A stretch of DNA of 64,000 nucleotides from Pseudomonas sp. ZH-FAD (GTDB lineage Bacteria > Pseudomonadota > Gammaproteobacteria > Pseudomonadales > Pseudomonadaceae), in NCBI RefSeq assembly GCF_002803095.1, contig NZ_PGLR01000015.1:1-64000 (forward strand), read 5' to 3'. The notes beneath the pieces are model-generated. The model saw only the letters and a program-made list of their open reading frames with translations, searched no databases and was not told where the DNA came from. Positions 6,741 to 15,250 of this stretch are shown here, piece after piece (the stretch's first letter is position 1; each line of letters opens with the position of its first letter). The position numbers were made by a program, and so were the translations under genes.

Positions 6741-7277
6741 TTAGCTGAGATCCCAGGCAAAAATGACCAATTGGCAATGCTTGCAGACGAACTTGTAAAA
6801 CGCCGAGTCGCCACCCGGTTGGTAGCCTCTGGTTACCCACTCCCAATCTTTCTCTGCCTGCTCGTAATCCTGCATCCATTGCTGCTTGGTTGCAGTGCTC
6901 GCCTGGCGCACGTCCTCCACGGTGGCATCGCCGTGAAACTCGCATGCGTCATTGCAGTGCGCCAGCCAAGTCGAGCCCTGCCAGGAAAAGTAGCCTGGCG
7001 TGCGAAGGTCGATTTCTTCGATCACGGAGTCGGGCACTCCCGATTCGGCCAATGCGTGATGTTCGATGAAGGAGGCCTCGAAACGCTTGGCTGCACTGCC
7101 ATCGGCAATGCACCAAGGGCAAAGCCGGTCTCTCAGCTCCTCCCTGGAGTAGACCGAGGCCGCGTAGATACAACCGCGTGCCAGCCCGCAGCAACGGCAA
7201 ACCGTATCGCTGGCCTTTATAGCGCCAGTAACCAGAGGGTCCTTGTGATAGGGAAAGTGAGGCAGCACGATATCCAT
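6741..7277 (-). CDS. cbrC: CbrC family protein (UPF0167)
   Basis: This 178-residue protein starts at the ATG ending at 7277 with AGGAG seven bases upstream. LPHFPYHKDPLVTGAI, the zinc-type pairs CRCCG and CPWCIADG, and CNDACEFHGDA are hallmarks of UPF0167. The E. coli member CbrC (YieJ) belongs to the CreBC regulon and is linked to tolerance of the DNase colicin E2. Here it lies 1.4 kb from a DNase-type pyocin/immunity cluster, across the tRNA. The biochemical function of the family is not established. A role in nuclease-bacteriocin tolerance is inferred from that link. Confidence 0.8.
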   Translation of the reverse strand: MDIVLPHFPYHKDPLVTGAIKASDTVCRCCGLARGCIYAASVYSREELRDRLCPWCIADGSAAKRFEASFIEHHALAESGVPDSVIEEIDLRTPGYFSWQGSTWLAHCNDACEFHGDATVEDVRQASTATKQQWMQDYEQAEKDWEWVTRGYQPGGDSAFYKFVCKHCQLVIFAWDLS

Positions 7278-7572
7278 GTGAACTCCTGTTTTACGATCAA
7301 GCGTCATGGTGGGCGAAGCCACTCTCCGCGCATGATAGAACTGCTCCAAAGTGATGAACGATACCCGGTTCAACTAATCACTGGCAGCCAGGCAAGCCAG
7401 CAGCCAGAAGTTGCGCGTACTGCAGCAGTCCGAACGGCGCTTGCGAGGTTATCAGGCGATGCCGGAAAATCCGCCTCCAGCAGGCTGCAGCGCCGCCGTG
7501 TGCTGGCCAACGAACCGGGAGAACACCTTGAGAGCGAGAGACGACTTCGACGATCTGCGCGCGGAACGTGAT

Positions 7573-7737
7573 ATGCCGACGCATTACCGCAACGAACCCA
7601 ACCGCCATGCCGGGCTATGGAAGCAGATCGCGATTGGCATCGTCGTCGGCTACAGCGTGCTGGGCATCATCAGCGCGGTTGCCTGGATGATCATTGCGCG
7701 CCTCATGCTGGGCGATCTGTCCATCACGCTGCCGTAA
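7573..7737 (+). CDS. Small single-pass membrane protein
   Basis: This 54-residue product starts at ATG 7573 (GGAA seven bases upstream). A basic, polar N-terminus is followed by one hydrophobic helix (IAIGIVVGYSVLGIISAVAW and on to MIIARLML). An upstream TTG at 7528 could add 15 residues. No family recognised; similar small proteins are common in Pseudomonas. Confidence 0.5.
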   Translation: MPTHYRNEPNRHAGLWKQIAIGIVVGYSVLGIISAVAWMIIARLMLGDLSITLP

Positions 7738-7842
7738 CAGTCACATCTCTGCATCAGCGAACGTGCTGACGATGGGGTTGGCACTTGCCATCCCCTGCCC
7801 GCCTCTTCATCCTGCCCCATTGTTTACCCAGCGAGCCCTGTC

Positions 7843-8007
7843 ATGACGCCCATCCAGAATATCGGCCTGGCGCTATTCGTGTTGCTTTCCATTGGTTTCG
7901 CCATCGGCCACAAGACCGAATGCGCCGATGGCCGCGTGGTGGAGACCTATCTGGCCAAGGGGCTGGCCTCGCAGTTGCTGGGGCATGATCTTTGCCAGCA
8001 ACCCTGA
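7843..8007 (+). CDS. Small exported or membrane protein
   Basis: The gene encodes 54 residues from ATG 7843. An N-terminal hydrophobic helix (IGLALFVLLSIGFAIG) precedes a short tail with two cysteines (KTECADGRVVE, HDLCQQP), which could pair in the periplasm. It lies 25 bases before the lipoprotein gene at 8033, so the two may be co-transcribed. Function unknown. Confidence 0.5.
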   Translation: MTPIQNIGLALFVLLSIGFAIGHKTECADGRVVETYLAKGLASQLLGHDLCQQP

Positions 8008-8032
8008 ACACCCTTCATTAAGGAATGATGTG

Positions 8033-8479
8033 ATGAAAAAGTTCGCCTTGCTTGTCAGCGTTGGTCTTCTCGGCGCCTGCGCCAACCTGGGTTCGCAGCC
8101 GCCGGTGCCGGTCACTTCGCCGGTGGTGCAGGCCTTTCGCGACATCTGCCTGCAGACAGCGCCGAGCTTTGCCGAGGCGCATCGCGTGGCGCGCCAGCAT
8201 GGCGTCACCGAGATGACCGATATGGGCTTCGCCACCGTCGGCTTCAATGCGGACAAAAGCCTGAGCATTCAGGTCAAGGTCAGCCACGAATGCGTGGTAA
8301 CCAGCGAGGCGCAGGAGGATGACAGTCTGACTCGTCAGTTGCTCAGCGCAGCGGCGATCAACGCCGGCACCACGGTGCCGCGCAAGGTGCCGGTGAAGAT
8401 GATGATCGCCGGGCAGCCGTTCATCCTCATGCATGATCGCGTAGGCGGTGAAGCCTTCGTGATGTTGAAGCCGGAGTGA
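8033..8479 (+). CDS. Predicted lipoprotein, unknown function
   Basis: The protein has 148 residues; ATG 8033 follows AGGA at good distance. The signal MKKFALLVSVGLLGACANL has lipobox LGAC, predicting acylation at Cys16. The mature part holds FRDICLQTAPSFAEAHRVA and SIQVKVSHECVVTSE, with two conserved-looking cysteines, and ends FILMHDRVGGEAFVMLKPE. I know similar Pseudomonas lipoproteins only as hypothetical proteins. A REP-type palindrome follows 10 bases after the stop. Confidence 0.75.
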   Translation: MKKFALLVSVGLLGACANLGSQPPVPVTSPVVQAFRDICLQTAPSFAEAHRVARQHGVTEMTDMGFATVGFNADKSLSIQVKVSHECVVTSEAQEDDSLTRQLLSAAAINAGTTVPRKVPVKMMIAGQPFILMHDRVGGEAFVMLKPE

Positions 8480-8489
8480 AGGGGTCGCC

Positions 8490-8519
8490 GTAGGGCGGAT
8501 GACACTTTTTTATCCGCCG
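8490..8519. repeat. REP-like palindrome
   Basis: GTAGGGCGGAT...ATCCGCC: GTAG head followed by a hairpin. It starts 10 bases after the lipoprotein stop and may also serve as its terminator. Confidence 0.6.
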
Positions 8520-8578
8520 GTGCTGAAAGGTGGATCGAGGCGTGGTCCACCCGCGGCTAACAAGCGGTACAGCCCTGC

Positions 8579-8653
8579 GTAGGAGCCCCGCCCCGGGGCG
8601 AAGCTTTTGCTTTCGCGGTGTTCATGCGATTCGCCGCGAGGCGCGGCTCCTAC
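8579..8653. repeat. REPIN, GTAGGAGC class
   Basis: A pair of inverted REP halves: GTAGGAGCCCCGCCCCGGGG... and ...GCCGCGAGGCGCGGCTCCTAC, about 75 bases end to end. The GTAG...CTAC ends are typical of REP doublets moved by RAYT transposases. Confidence 0.75.
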
Positions 8654-8696
8654 AGGGTGATGCAGTGCCTGCTGCGTTTGTGTAACCCCGCCGCGC

Positions 8697-9626
8697 CTAC
8701 AGTGTTTTGCCTGGCCGCGTGGCCAGCAGCAGGCCGCCAAAGATCATCGCGGCGCCCAGCCAGTGATAGAGCTGCAGGCTCTCGTTCAGCAGTACCCACC
8801 CCAGCAACGCGGTGAATACCGGCATCAGGTAGTTGGTCAGCGCCGCCTTGGCCGCGCCGATGACGCGGATGCCGTGGTTCCAGGCCAGGTAGGCCAGCAG
8901 CGAGGCGAACACGGCGGTGTAGGCGACGGCCGAGAGGTTGGCAGCGTTGATTGCCAGATGCGCGCCCTGGCTCAGTTCATATAGATAGAACGGCAGAATC
9001 AGCGGTACGCCAAGCAGGATGAACACGCCCAGCAATGCCAGCGGTGGAATCGGTTGCAGGTACGCCGACCAGCGCCGCAGCAGCAGCGAGTAAAGCGCCC
9101 AGTCGACCACCGCCAGCAGCATGATCAGGTCGCCCTGGTTGAACGACAGGCTGGCCAGGCGGCTCCATTGCCCCTGGCTGATCAGCACCGCCAGGCCCAT
9201 CACCGCCACCAGCATGCCCCACCAGGCGCGGCGTGCCGGCCACTCGTTGAGCAGCAGCCCGGCGCCGATGAAAGTCACCAGCGGCAGGCAGGTGTTTACC
9301 AGCGAGATGTTGATGGCTGCGGTGGTCTGCGCCGCGCTGTAGAGCAGCGAGTTGTAGCCGGCGATGCCCAGGCCGCCGAGCACCAGCAGGCGCCAACCGG
9401 CAGTGCGCACGGCCACGCGATGACGCCACAACGGCATGGCAACGAAGGGCAGCAGCAGCGCCAGGGCCAGGCACCAGCGCCAGAACGATAGGGTGAACGG
9501 GGCGATCTCGCCAGCGAAGGCGCGCGCCACCAAGGCATTACCGGACCAGCAAAGGTTGGCCAGCAACAGGCCGAACAGCGCCAGCGGGCGCGAATGATTG
9601 AGTGCGTTCATGAGGCGACGCGACAT
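8697..9626 (-). CDS. EamA/DMT-family transporter
   Basis: This 309-residue protein consists of two EamA repeats of five helices each. Examples are FGLLLANLCWSGNALVARAF, then LGGLGIAGYNSLLYSAAQTT, LVTFIGAGLLLNEWP, and in the second half YTAVFASLLAYLAWNHG and LMPVFTALLGWVLLNE. It is probably an inner-membrane metabolite exporter; the substrate is unknown. ATG 9626 or the ATG six codons later (9608) could be the start, and neither has a clear ribosome-binding site. The TAG stop coincides with a GTAGGCGCGGCGG REP-like string. Confidence 0.85.
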   Translation of the reverse strand: MSRRLMNALNHSRPLALFGLLLANLCWSGNALVARAFAGEIAPFTLSFWRWCLALALLLPFVAMPLWRHRVAVRTAGWRLLVLGGLGIAGYNSLLYSAAQTTAAINISLVNTCLPLVTFIGAGLLLNEWPARRAWWGMLVAVMGLAVLISQGQWSRLASLSFNQGDLIMLLAVVDWALYSLLLRRWSAYLQPIPPLALLGVFILLGVPLILPFYLYELSQGAHLAINAANLSAVAYTAVFASLLAYLAWNHGIRVIGAAKAALTNYLMPVFTALLGWVLLNESLQLYHWLGAAMIFGGLLLATRPGKTL

Positions 9627-9848
9627 TTATCTGAGTGGGGGTTGGCCGGCTGTGCGCGGTCACCGAGCGGGTAGTGCTGAGCGATCATTGCGTAGCTTCC
9701 GAATCAGGCGGCTTTGCACCATACGGAGGCACGCAAGGCTTGGCAAGGTGCGCACCAACCTCAACGGCGCCATGATGTTCAGGCCGTCGCGACCAGGAGC
9801 GTATGGGCGCATTTTGCGGGCGTGAGGGCCGAGTAGCGCGTCATTCCC

Positions 9849-9869
9849 GGTGCGCGCGGCGCACCCTAC
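9849..9869. repeat. Single REP half, GTAGGGTGC class
   Basis: On the minus strand GTAGGGTGCGCCGCGCGCACC, a GTAG-headed palindrome, begins 5 bases after the stop of the metallophosphatase gene. Confidence 0.6.
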
Positions 9870-9874
9870 GGACG

Positions 9875-11797
9875 TTAACGCTGACTGCGGCGGCGCAGCG
9901 GGCGGCTAAGCAGCCAGAGAATCAGCAGCACGCCGGCCAGGATCATCGCACTGGCGCCCCACTGCATCGGCCCGGCCAGGCGGAACAGCTCGGCCGGGTG
10001 CAGGCTGGGCGCGCGGATCATACGCGCTTCGGCAGCTGCGCCACTGGTGGGAATATCGGCCAGGCCGTCGCCATCGAGATCCGGCAGGCTGCGGATATGG
10101 TCGAGCAGCACCTGCCATTCCTTGAGTTCCTGCACGCCTTCCTTATCCGGGTCCTGGTCGATGATGGCGTCTTCGATACGCGGCAGCGGGCGGCCCTCGG
10201 CATCCTTGGGGATGACGTTGAGCAGGCCCTTGGTCAGGTCCGGCACCAGCCAGGTGAAGCTGCCGACGTAGCTGGTGGCGCCGATGCTGTAGAGGCGTGT
10301 GTCGTTCAGGTCCAGGTCACGGTAGCCGCCGTGCGGATCGCCGATTTCGATGCGGCTGACGCGGTCGAACGGCACGCGCCAGGGGTTGTAGGTGAAGCGC
10401 ACACCGGAAACCCGGGGGTAATAGCTCTGGCTGTCACGCAGCTGGTAGGCGAGCAGCAGCACTTCCAGCAGTGACTTGATTTCGCGCGCGCTGATGTAGG
10501 CCTTGATCATCGGGTAGCCCGGTTCGTCGTCGAACTGGCCGATGCCCAACGGGGCGATGCGAAACAGGTCGGAGACGTCCTGCACACCATTGCGGCCCTT
10601 GAGCAGGTCATCGCGGATGGTGCCGTTGCCGGTGAAGGCCAGGTCGGCATCGACGGCATGACGCAGCGCATCGGTGACCAGGTTGGCCAGGGTCTGATCG
10701 GTGAAATCACGGCCCAGGCTCTGGTCGACCTTGGCCAGCGGCTGGTCGAAGCGATAGCCCTTGGGCGTCAGCATGCGCTCGCTGACCACCTGCTTGAAGT
10801 CTTCGACCTTGGCGGTGATGGTCGCGTCGCCGACGATGCTGTCGTTGACCGCATGCAGGCGATAGTCGCGCACACGTGGCACGCCGTCGTCGCCCAGGCT
10901 CATGCGCAGTTCGCCGAGGTACTGGATCTCGGAACCAGCCTGCACCACCGGGGTACGCCCACCCACCAGCACCGGCTGCGGCAGTGCCACATGCGAGTGG
11001 CCGCCGACGACGATATCAATGCCGGGCACCTGCTCGACCAGTTCCACTTCCTCGCCGCGCCAGCTGCCATCGGCCTGCTGGGTTACGCCCATGTGCGAGA
11101 GCAGGATGACCACCTCGGCGCCCTCCTCGCGCAGCTTGGCCACGGTTTCCCTGGCGGTGGCGACCGGGTCGGCGAAGGTCACCGGCTTGATCATCGGGCT
11201 GACGGCCACGGCGTTGTTGCCGAGCAGGCCGAACAGGCCGAAACGAATGCCGCCGCGCTCGATCAGCTTGTACGGCAAGATGCGCCCGGCCTCGACGTGC
11301 GCCTGCAGGCTGTCGTCGGCCTTGCTCGCGGCATCGAAACGCATGTTGCTGGAGAGCAGCGGCAGCAGCGCGTCACCCTTGGCCTTGTGCGCGGCGCTGA
11401 TCATCGCGGCGAGGCCGGCCGGGCGGAAGTCGAATTCGTGGTTGCCGATCACCGCGGCGTCATAGCCCAGCTCAGTCATCAGACGCAGTTCGCTGCCCAT
11501 TTCGCGGGCAATGGTGTGAAACAGCGTGCCCATGGTGAAGTCGCCGCCGTCTAGCAACAGCAGAGGCTCTTCACCGGCTGCTGCGCGGCGCTCATTCAAT
11601 AATGTGGCAAGCCGGGCGACGCCGCCGACGGTGTCGTCATCGTTCACCGTCGCCGGGCTGTATTCATTGTTGGGGCCGAAGCCGAGCAGGCGCGACTGCC
11701 AGTCGTTGCTGTGCAGGATGGTGAAATGGCGCTCGGCGGCGAGCAGCGGCGTCGCACTCAGCAGGCCGGCGAGCAGGAGGGTGAGGAACAGGCGCAT
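9875..11797 (-). CDS. Secreted 5'-nucleotidase/metallophosphatase, membrane-tethered
   Basis: This 640-residue protein starts at the ATG ending at 11797 (AAGGAT upstream); a longer in-frame start is less likely. A signal peptide (MRLFLTLLLAGLLSATPLLA) precedes a calcineurin-like metallophosphatase domain with metal ligands in HSNDWQSRL, DGGDFTMGT, IGNHEFDF, LLSHMG and VGGHSHV. The 5'-nucleotidase C-terminal domain includes TLANLVTDALRHAVDADLAF. A final helix (ASAMILAGVLLILWLLSR) and basic tail anchor it. The UshA/YfkN family hydrolyses nucleotides outside the cytoplasm for phosphate or nucleoside scavenging. The C-terminal anchor differs from soluble UshA. Confidence 0.85.
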   Translation of the reverse strand: MRLFLTLLLAGLLSATPLLAAERHFTILHSNDWQSRLLGFGPNNEYSPATVNDDDTVGGVARLATLLNERRAAAGEEPLLLLDGGDFTMGTLFHTIAREMGSELRLMTELGYDAAVIGNHEFDFRPAGLAAMISAAHKAKGDALLPLLSSNMRFDAASKADDSLQAHVEAGRILPYKLIERGGIRFGLFGLLGNNAVAVSPMIKPVTFADPVATARETVAKLREEGAEVVILLSHMGVTQQADGSWRGEEVELVEQVPGIDIVVGGHSHVALPQPVLVGGRTPVVQAGSEIQYLGELRMSLGDDGVPRVRDYRLHAVNDSIVGDATITAKVEDFKQVVSERMLTPKGYRFDQPLAKVDQSLGRDFTDQTLANLVTDALRHAVDADLAFTGNGTIRDDLLKGRNGVQDVSDLFRIAPLGIGQFDDEPGYPMIKAYISAREIKSLLEVLLLAYQLRDSQSYYPRVSGVRFTYNPWRVPFDRVSRIEIGDPHGGYRDLDLNDTRLYSIGATSYVGSFTWLVPDLTKGLLNVIPKDAEGRPLPRIEDAIIDQDPDKEGVQELKEWQVLLDHIRSLPDLDGDGLADIPTSGAAAEARMIRAPSLHPAELFRLAGPMQWGASAMILAGVLLILWLLSRPLRRRSQR

Positions 11798-11969
11798 GGA
11801 CGATCCTTGACGATGACTGTGCACAGTATGGAGCAGGCCATGACGCCAGGCAGCGACCGATCGAGACGCACTTTGTCGCCAATCGAGTCAGACTTTCATT
11901 GCCCCAGATCAGCCCCAACCCAGACGGCGGGACTAAGCTGTAATCAGGACTGCGAAGTGGAGAAGCGCC

Positions 11970-12134
11970 ATGGACCACTATCACCTGATGTTGATACTGC
12001 TGATCGGCGGCTTTCTGCTGCTGGGAGTCGGCTTCAACTTTCGCGAACACGAATGGGGCGTACGCGTGCTGGGTTTGGGCGTATTGCTGATGCTGGTGCC
12101 GATTGCGTTGCGGGTGCATCTGGCGTTGGCGTGA
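11970..12134 (+). CDS. Small two-helix membrane protein
   Basis: This 54-residue protein from ATG 11970 (GGAG upstream) has two hydrophobic helices (LMLILLIGGFLLLGVGFNF and VLGLGVLLMLVPIALRV) joined by REHEWGVR. No family recognised. It is divergent from the metallophosphatase gene and followed 10 bases later by a REPIN. Confidence 0.55.
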   Translation: MDHYHLMLILLIGGFLLLGVGFNFREHEWGVRVLGLGVLLMLVPIALRVHLALA

Positions 12135-12144
12135 AGCCGCTCTT

Positions 12145-12201
12145 GTAGGAGCCAGCTTGCTGGCGATCCGCTTGAAGCATCGCTGGCAAGCCAGCTCCTA
12201 C
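12145..12201. repeat. REPIN, GTAGGAGC class
   Basis: GTAGGAGCCAGCTTGCTGGC...GCAAGCCAGCTCCTAC, an inverted pair about 57 bases long. The same class occurs at 15626 and, as a half, at 48113. Confidence 0.8.
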
Positions 12202-12323
12202 ACGTGATGTGGCTTTCGCGGCCACTAAAGGTGGCAGCGCAGAATACCGGCCTTCAGGCCGTGCGCCGCGTAACCCACCAAGCGGTTGATGGCGCCCAGC
12301 CGAAGGTGGGTTCAGGCTCCCTA

Positions 12324-12773
12324 CTACTTCCAGCGCTCGGCGGCGCTCTGGTCGCTGCAGCGGCCTTCGACCCAGCGCGGGCCTTCGCTGGTGTCTTCCT
12401 TCTTCCAGAACGGCGCGCGGGTCTTCAGGTAATCCATGATGAAGTTGCAGGCATCGAACGCGGCCTGGCGATGGGCGCTGCTGGTGCCGACGAAGACGAT
12501 GGGCTCACCCGGCTCCAGACGACCGATGCGGTGGATGATCTCGATGCCCAGCAGCGGCCAGCGCTCACGCGCCTCATCGGCGATCTTGGCCAGGGCCTTT
12601 TCGGTCATGCCGGGGAAGTGTTCGAGGAACATGCCGCCGACTTCGCGACCTTCATTGAAGTCGCGCACATAGCCGATGAAGGTGACCACCGCGCCGATGC
12701 CGAGGTTGGCGGCATGCAGGGCGTTGAGCTCGGTGCCGGGGTCGAAGGGTTGGGCTTGGACGCGAATGGTCAT
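12324..12773 (-). CDS. moaE: Molybdopterin synthase catalytic subunit MoaE
   Basis: At 149 residues the length fits the family. GAVVTFIGYVRDFNEG, LEHFPGMTEK, HRIGRLEPGEPIVFVGTSSA, HRQAAFDACNFIMDYLK and PFWKKEDTSEGPRWVEG are the MoaE signature; the lysines of KTRAPFWKKE line the active site. With thiocarboxylated MoaD it converts cyclic pyranopterin monophosphate to molybdopterin in the cytoplasm. It is third in the moaC-moaD-moaE unit, separated from moaD by a 94-base gap that contains a REP-like palindrome. Confidence 0.96.
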   Translation of the reverse strand: MTIRVQAQPFDPGTELNALHAANLGIGAVVTFIGYVRDFNEGREVGGMFLEHFPGMTEKALAKIADEARERWPLLGIEIIHRIGRLEPGEPIVFVGTSSAHRQAAFDACNFIMDYLKTRAPFWKKEDTSEGPRWVEGRCSDQSAAERWK

Positions 12774-12820
12774 GGGGGCTCGTTCGATGGGGAGTTTTCA
12801 GAGGCAGTTGGTGGGTTGAT

Positions 12821-12857
12821 GGTGGGCTAAAACGGAACGCCGCCCGGCCCACCCTAC
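12821..12857. repeat. REP-like palindrome between moaD and moaE
   Basis: GGTGGGCTAAAACGG...CCGCCCGGCCCACCCTAC: a CTAC-terminated hairpin, 10 bases after the moaD stop and inside the moa operon. Confidence 0.5.
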
Positions 12858-12867
12858 AGTACCCGCA

Positions 12868-13110
12868 TCAACCACCAGTGACGGTGGGGAAGAAGGCGAC
12901 TTCATCGCCCTCGGCCAGCGGTTCGTCGAGGCTGCACAGTTCCTGGTTGCGCGCGCACATCAGGTTCTGCTCACCCAGCACTTCCCATTCGCCGCCACGG
13001 GCGACCAGGTGCAGGCGCAAGTCGTCGAGGGTGGCGAAGTCGCCGCTGAGTTGTTCGTCGTCACGGCCCAGGGTTTCACGGTAGCGGGCGAAATATTGCA
13101 CGCGGATCAT
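12868..13110 (-). CDS. moaD: Molybdopterin synthase sulfur carrier subunit MoaD
   Basis: This 80-residue ubiquitin-fold protein begins [15 protein letters not shown] and ends in the diagnostic FFPTVTGG. The terminal Gly-Gly is adenylated and thiocarboxylated by MoeB, then inserts into MoaE. Its ATG overlaps the moaC stop (ATGA), so translation is coupled. Confidence 0.96.
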   Translation of the reverse strand: MIRVQYFARYRETLGRDDEQLSGDFATLDDLRLHLVARGGEWEVLGEQNLMCARNQELCSLDEPLAEGDEVAFFPTVTGG

Positions 13111-13583
13111 GCTTGTTCCTCCAGCTTGTAGTGACCGCTCTTGCCGCCGAGTTTTTCCAGCAGCCGTACCTGCTCGATGACCATGCCGCGATCCACGGCC
13201 TTGCACATGTCATAGATAGTCAGCGCGGCGACGCTGGCGGCAGTCAGTGCTTCCATCTCGACACCGGTTTGCCCGGACAGTTTGCAACGCGCGGTGATAT
13301 GCACCGTGTCGTCACCTTCAGCGCTGAGTTCGACCTTGACGCCGGTGAGCATCAGCGGGTGGCACAGGGGGATCAGATCGCTGGTTTTCTTCGCGGCCTG
13401 GATGCCGGCGATGCGCGCCACGGCGAATACGTCGCCTTTGGGATGCTCGCCGGCGACGATCATCTGCAGGGTGGCGGGCAGCATGCGCACGCGTGCTTCG
13501 GCGGTGGCTTCGCGGAAGGTGGTCGCCTTGTCGGTGACGTCGACCATGTGCGCGCGGCCTTGGGAATCGAGGTGGGTCAGCAC
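13107..13583 (-). CDS. moaC: Cyclic pyranopterin monophosphate synthase MoaC
   Basis: This 158-residue protein begins at GTG 13583 with GGAG upstream, giving the family start [16 protein letters not shown]. The motifs [35 protein letters not shown] and [10 protein letters not shown] contain the family's catalytic His, Glu, Asp and Lys residues. It converts the MoaA product to cyclic pyranopterin monophosphate, the first pterin of molybdenum cofactor synthesis. It leads the moaC-D-E unit. Confidence 0.96.
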   Translation of the reverse strand: MLTHLDSQGRAHMVDVTDKATTFREATAEARVRMLPATLQMIVAGEHPKGDVFAVARIAGIQAAKKTSDLIPLCHPLMLTGVKVELSAEGDDTVHITARCKLSGQTGVEMEALTAASVAALTIYDMCKAVDRGMVIEQVRLLEKLGGKSGHYKLEEQA

Positions 13584-13646
13584 GGGAAAGCTCCAGACGG
13601 GAATCGACCGATTGTAAACCTGCAGGTCAGGATTTGCAGTCATCTT

Positions 13647-13706
13647 GTAGCCCGGATGAAATCCGGGGCCAGAGCGGCAAAAATCCCCGGATTTCATCCG
13701 GGCTAC
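13647..13706. repeat. REPIN, GTAGCCCGGATG class
   Basis: GTAGCCCGGATGAAATCCGG...CCGGATTTCATCCGGGCTAC, an inverted pair in the moaC upstream region. The same class is at 33240 and 33888. Confidence 0.8.
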
Positions 13707-13729
13707 TGACTGTATCCGGCTACACAACT

Positions 13730-13776
13730 GTAGGAGCGGATTTATCCGCGATCATCGCGGCTGAAGCCGCTCCCAC
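13730..13776. repeat. REPIN, GTAGGAGCGG class
   Basis: GTAGGAGCGGATTTATCCGC...GCGGCTGAAGCCGCTCCCAC, lying 24 bases from the preceding REPIN, so two classes sit side by side. Confidence 0.75.
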
Positions 13777-13804
13777 GGGACTTGTGGAGATTCGTTAATG
13801 CAGA

Positions 13805-13836
13805 CTAAAACGCCCCTGCTGTTGCGAACAGGGGCG
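13805..13836 (-). terminator. Terminator of the PhoH gene
   Basis: Stem CGCCCCTG / CAGGGGCG with loop CTGTTGCGAA. On the minus strand it is followed by TTTTA and lies 23 bases after the phoH-like stop. Confidence 0.8.
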
Positions 13837-13858
13837 CGAGTGTTTAACAGCCCGAGGG

Positions 13859-15250
13859 TTACATATGGGTTTCCGCGTACTCCGCGAGGATCGAGCGCGG
13901 TACGCCTTGCAGGGTGATGTGCACGCCGTGCGGGAAGTCCTTGAAGCGTTCGGTGAGGTAGGTCAGACCCGAGCTGGGCGCTGACAGGTAGGGGGTGTCG
14001 ATCTGCGCCAGGTTGCCCAGGCACACCACCTTCGAGCCGTTGCCGGCACGGGTGATGATGGTTTTCATCTGGTGCGGGGTGAGGTTCTGGCATTCGTCGA
14101 TGAGGATCAGGCTCTGCTGGAAGCTGCGCCCGCGGATGTAGTTGAGGGATTTGAACTGCAGCGGCACCTTCTGCAGGATGTAGTCGACGCTGCCGTGAGT
14201 GCTCTCGTCCTCCATGTGCAGCGCTTCGAGGTTGTCGGTAATCGCGCCGAGCCAGGGCTCCATCTTCTCCGCCTCGGTACCGGGCAGAAAGCCGATTTCC
14301 TGATCCAGCCCCTGCACGCTGCGGGTGGCGATGATGCGCCGGTAGCGCTTGCTGACCATGGTCTGCTCGATGGCGGCAGCCAGCGCCAGGATGGTCTTGC
14401 CGGAGCCGGCGGCGCCGGACAGGTTGACCAGGTGGATGTCCGGGTCGAGCAAGGCGAACAGCGCCAGCGCCTGATGGATGTCGCGCGGTTTCAGGCCCCA
14501 GGCTTCCTGATGCAGCAGCGGCTCCTGGTGCATGTCGAGAATCACCAGTTCATCACCCTTGATCGCCTTGATCCAGCCGACGAAGCCCTGTTCATCGAGG
14601 ATGAACTCGTTGACATGCACGGCCGGCAGGTTGTCGGTCAGTTGCACACGATGCCAGGTACGCCCGTGGTCCTGACGGGTGTCGACCTTGCTCACACGAT
14701 CCCAGAACGAGCCGGGCATGTCGTGATAACCCTTCGACAGCAGCGAGACGTCATCGACCAGTTGGTCGGTGTGGTAGTCCTCGGCGTCGATACCGCAGGC
14801 GCGCGCCTTCAGGCGCATGTTGATGTCCTTGGTCACCAGCACCACGGACAGGCCGGGGTTGCGCGACTTCAGCTCCACCAACTGGTTGATGATCTTGTTG
14901 TCGTTGAGGTTTTCCGGCAGCCAGGTTACCGGCGCCGCACTTTTACTCATAAGGATGGAAAGACGCCCGCAGGGGCCGCTCTTGCCGCGCTGGATGGGTA
15001 CCCCGTACTCGACGTCCTCGGGCTCCGCCCCGGCGAGAATCTGATCGATCAGGCGGATGGCCTGGCGACATTCGGCGGCGACGCCGTGCTTGCCGGACTT
15101 CAGTTTGTCGAGTTCCTCCAATACTGTCATCGGGATGGCGACGTGGTGTTCTTCGAAGTTGAGCAAGGCGTTGGGATCGTGGATCAGAACATTGGTGTCG
15201 AGGGCGTAGAGGGTTGGAGCGGTGGGCTTGGAGCGTCCGTGGTCATCCAT
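13859..15250 (-). CDS. PIN domain-PhoH ATPase (PhoH2-type)
   Basis: The protein has 463 residues. Residues about 13-150 are a PIN nuclease fold (LYALDTNVLIHDPNALLNF, MTVLEELDKLKSG, VVLVTKDINMRLKA) with the acidic residues in place. From about 250 is a PhoH ATPase with Walker A LSGAAGSGKTILALAAA and Walker B LILIDECQNLT. PhoH2 proteins are reported to be sequence-specific RNA helicase/RNases. This one is single copy with its own terminator beside the moa genes, the same neighbourhood I recall in P. aeruginosa. The substrate in Pseudomonas is unknown. Confidence 0.93.
   Translation of the reverse strand: MDDHGRSKPTAPTLYALDTNVLIHDPNALLNFEEHHVAIPMTVLEELDKLKSGKHGVAAECRQAIRLIDQILAGAEPEDVEYGVPIQRGKSGPCGRLSILMSKSAAPVTWLPENLNDNKIINQLVELKSRNPGLSVVLVTKDINMRLKARACGIDAEDYHTDQLVDDVSLLSKGYHDMPGSFWDRVSKVDTRQDHGRTWHRVQLTDNLPAVHVNEFILDEQGFVGWIKAIKGDELVILDMHQEPLLHQEAWGLKPRDIHQALALFALLDPDIHLVNLSGAAGSGKTILALAAAIEQTMVSKRYRRIIATRSVQGLDQEIGFLPGTEAEKMEPWLGAITDNLEALHMEDESTHGSVDYILQKVPLQFKSLNYIRGRSFQQSLILIDECQNLTPHQMKTIITRAGNGSKVVCLGNLAQIDTPYLSAPSSGLTYLTERFKDFPHGVHITLQGVPRSILAEYAETHM

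Noticed and set aside
7411..7572. Longer start for the small membrane protein at 7573
   Set aside because: The 54 upstream residues are Arg/Pro-rich and non-hydrophobic with no ribosome-binding site; the ATG at 7573 is better supported.
13859..15250. VapC-type toxin from the PIN domain
   Set aside because: The PIN domain is fused to a full PhoH ATPase and no small antitoxin precedes it; the conserved chromosomal context fits PhoH2.
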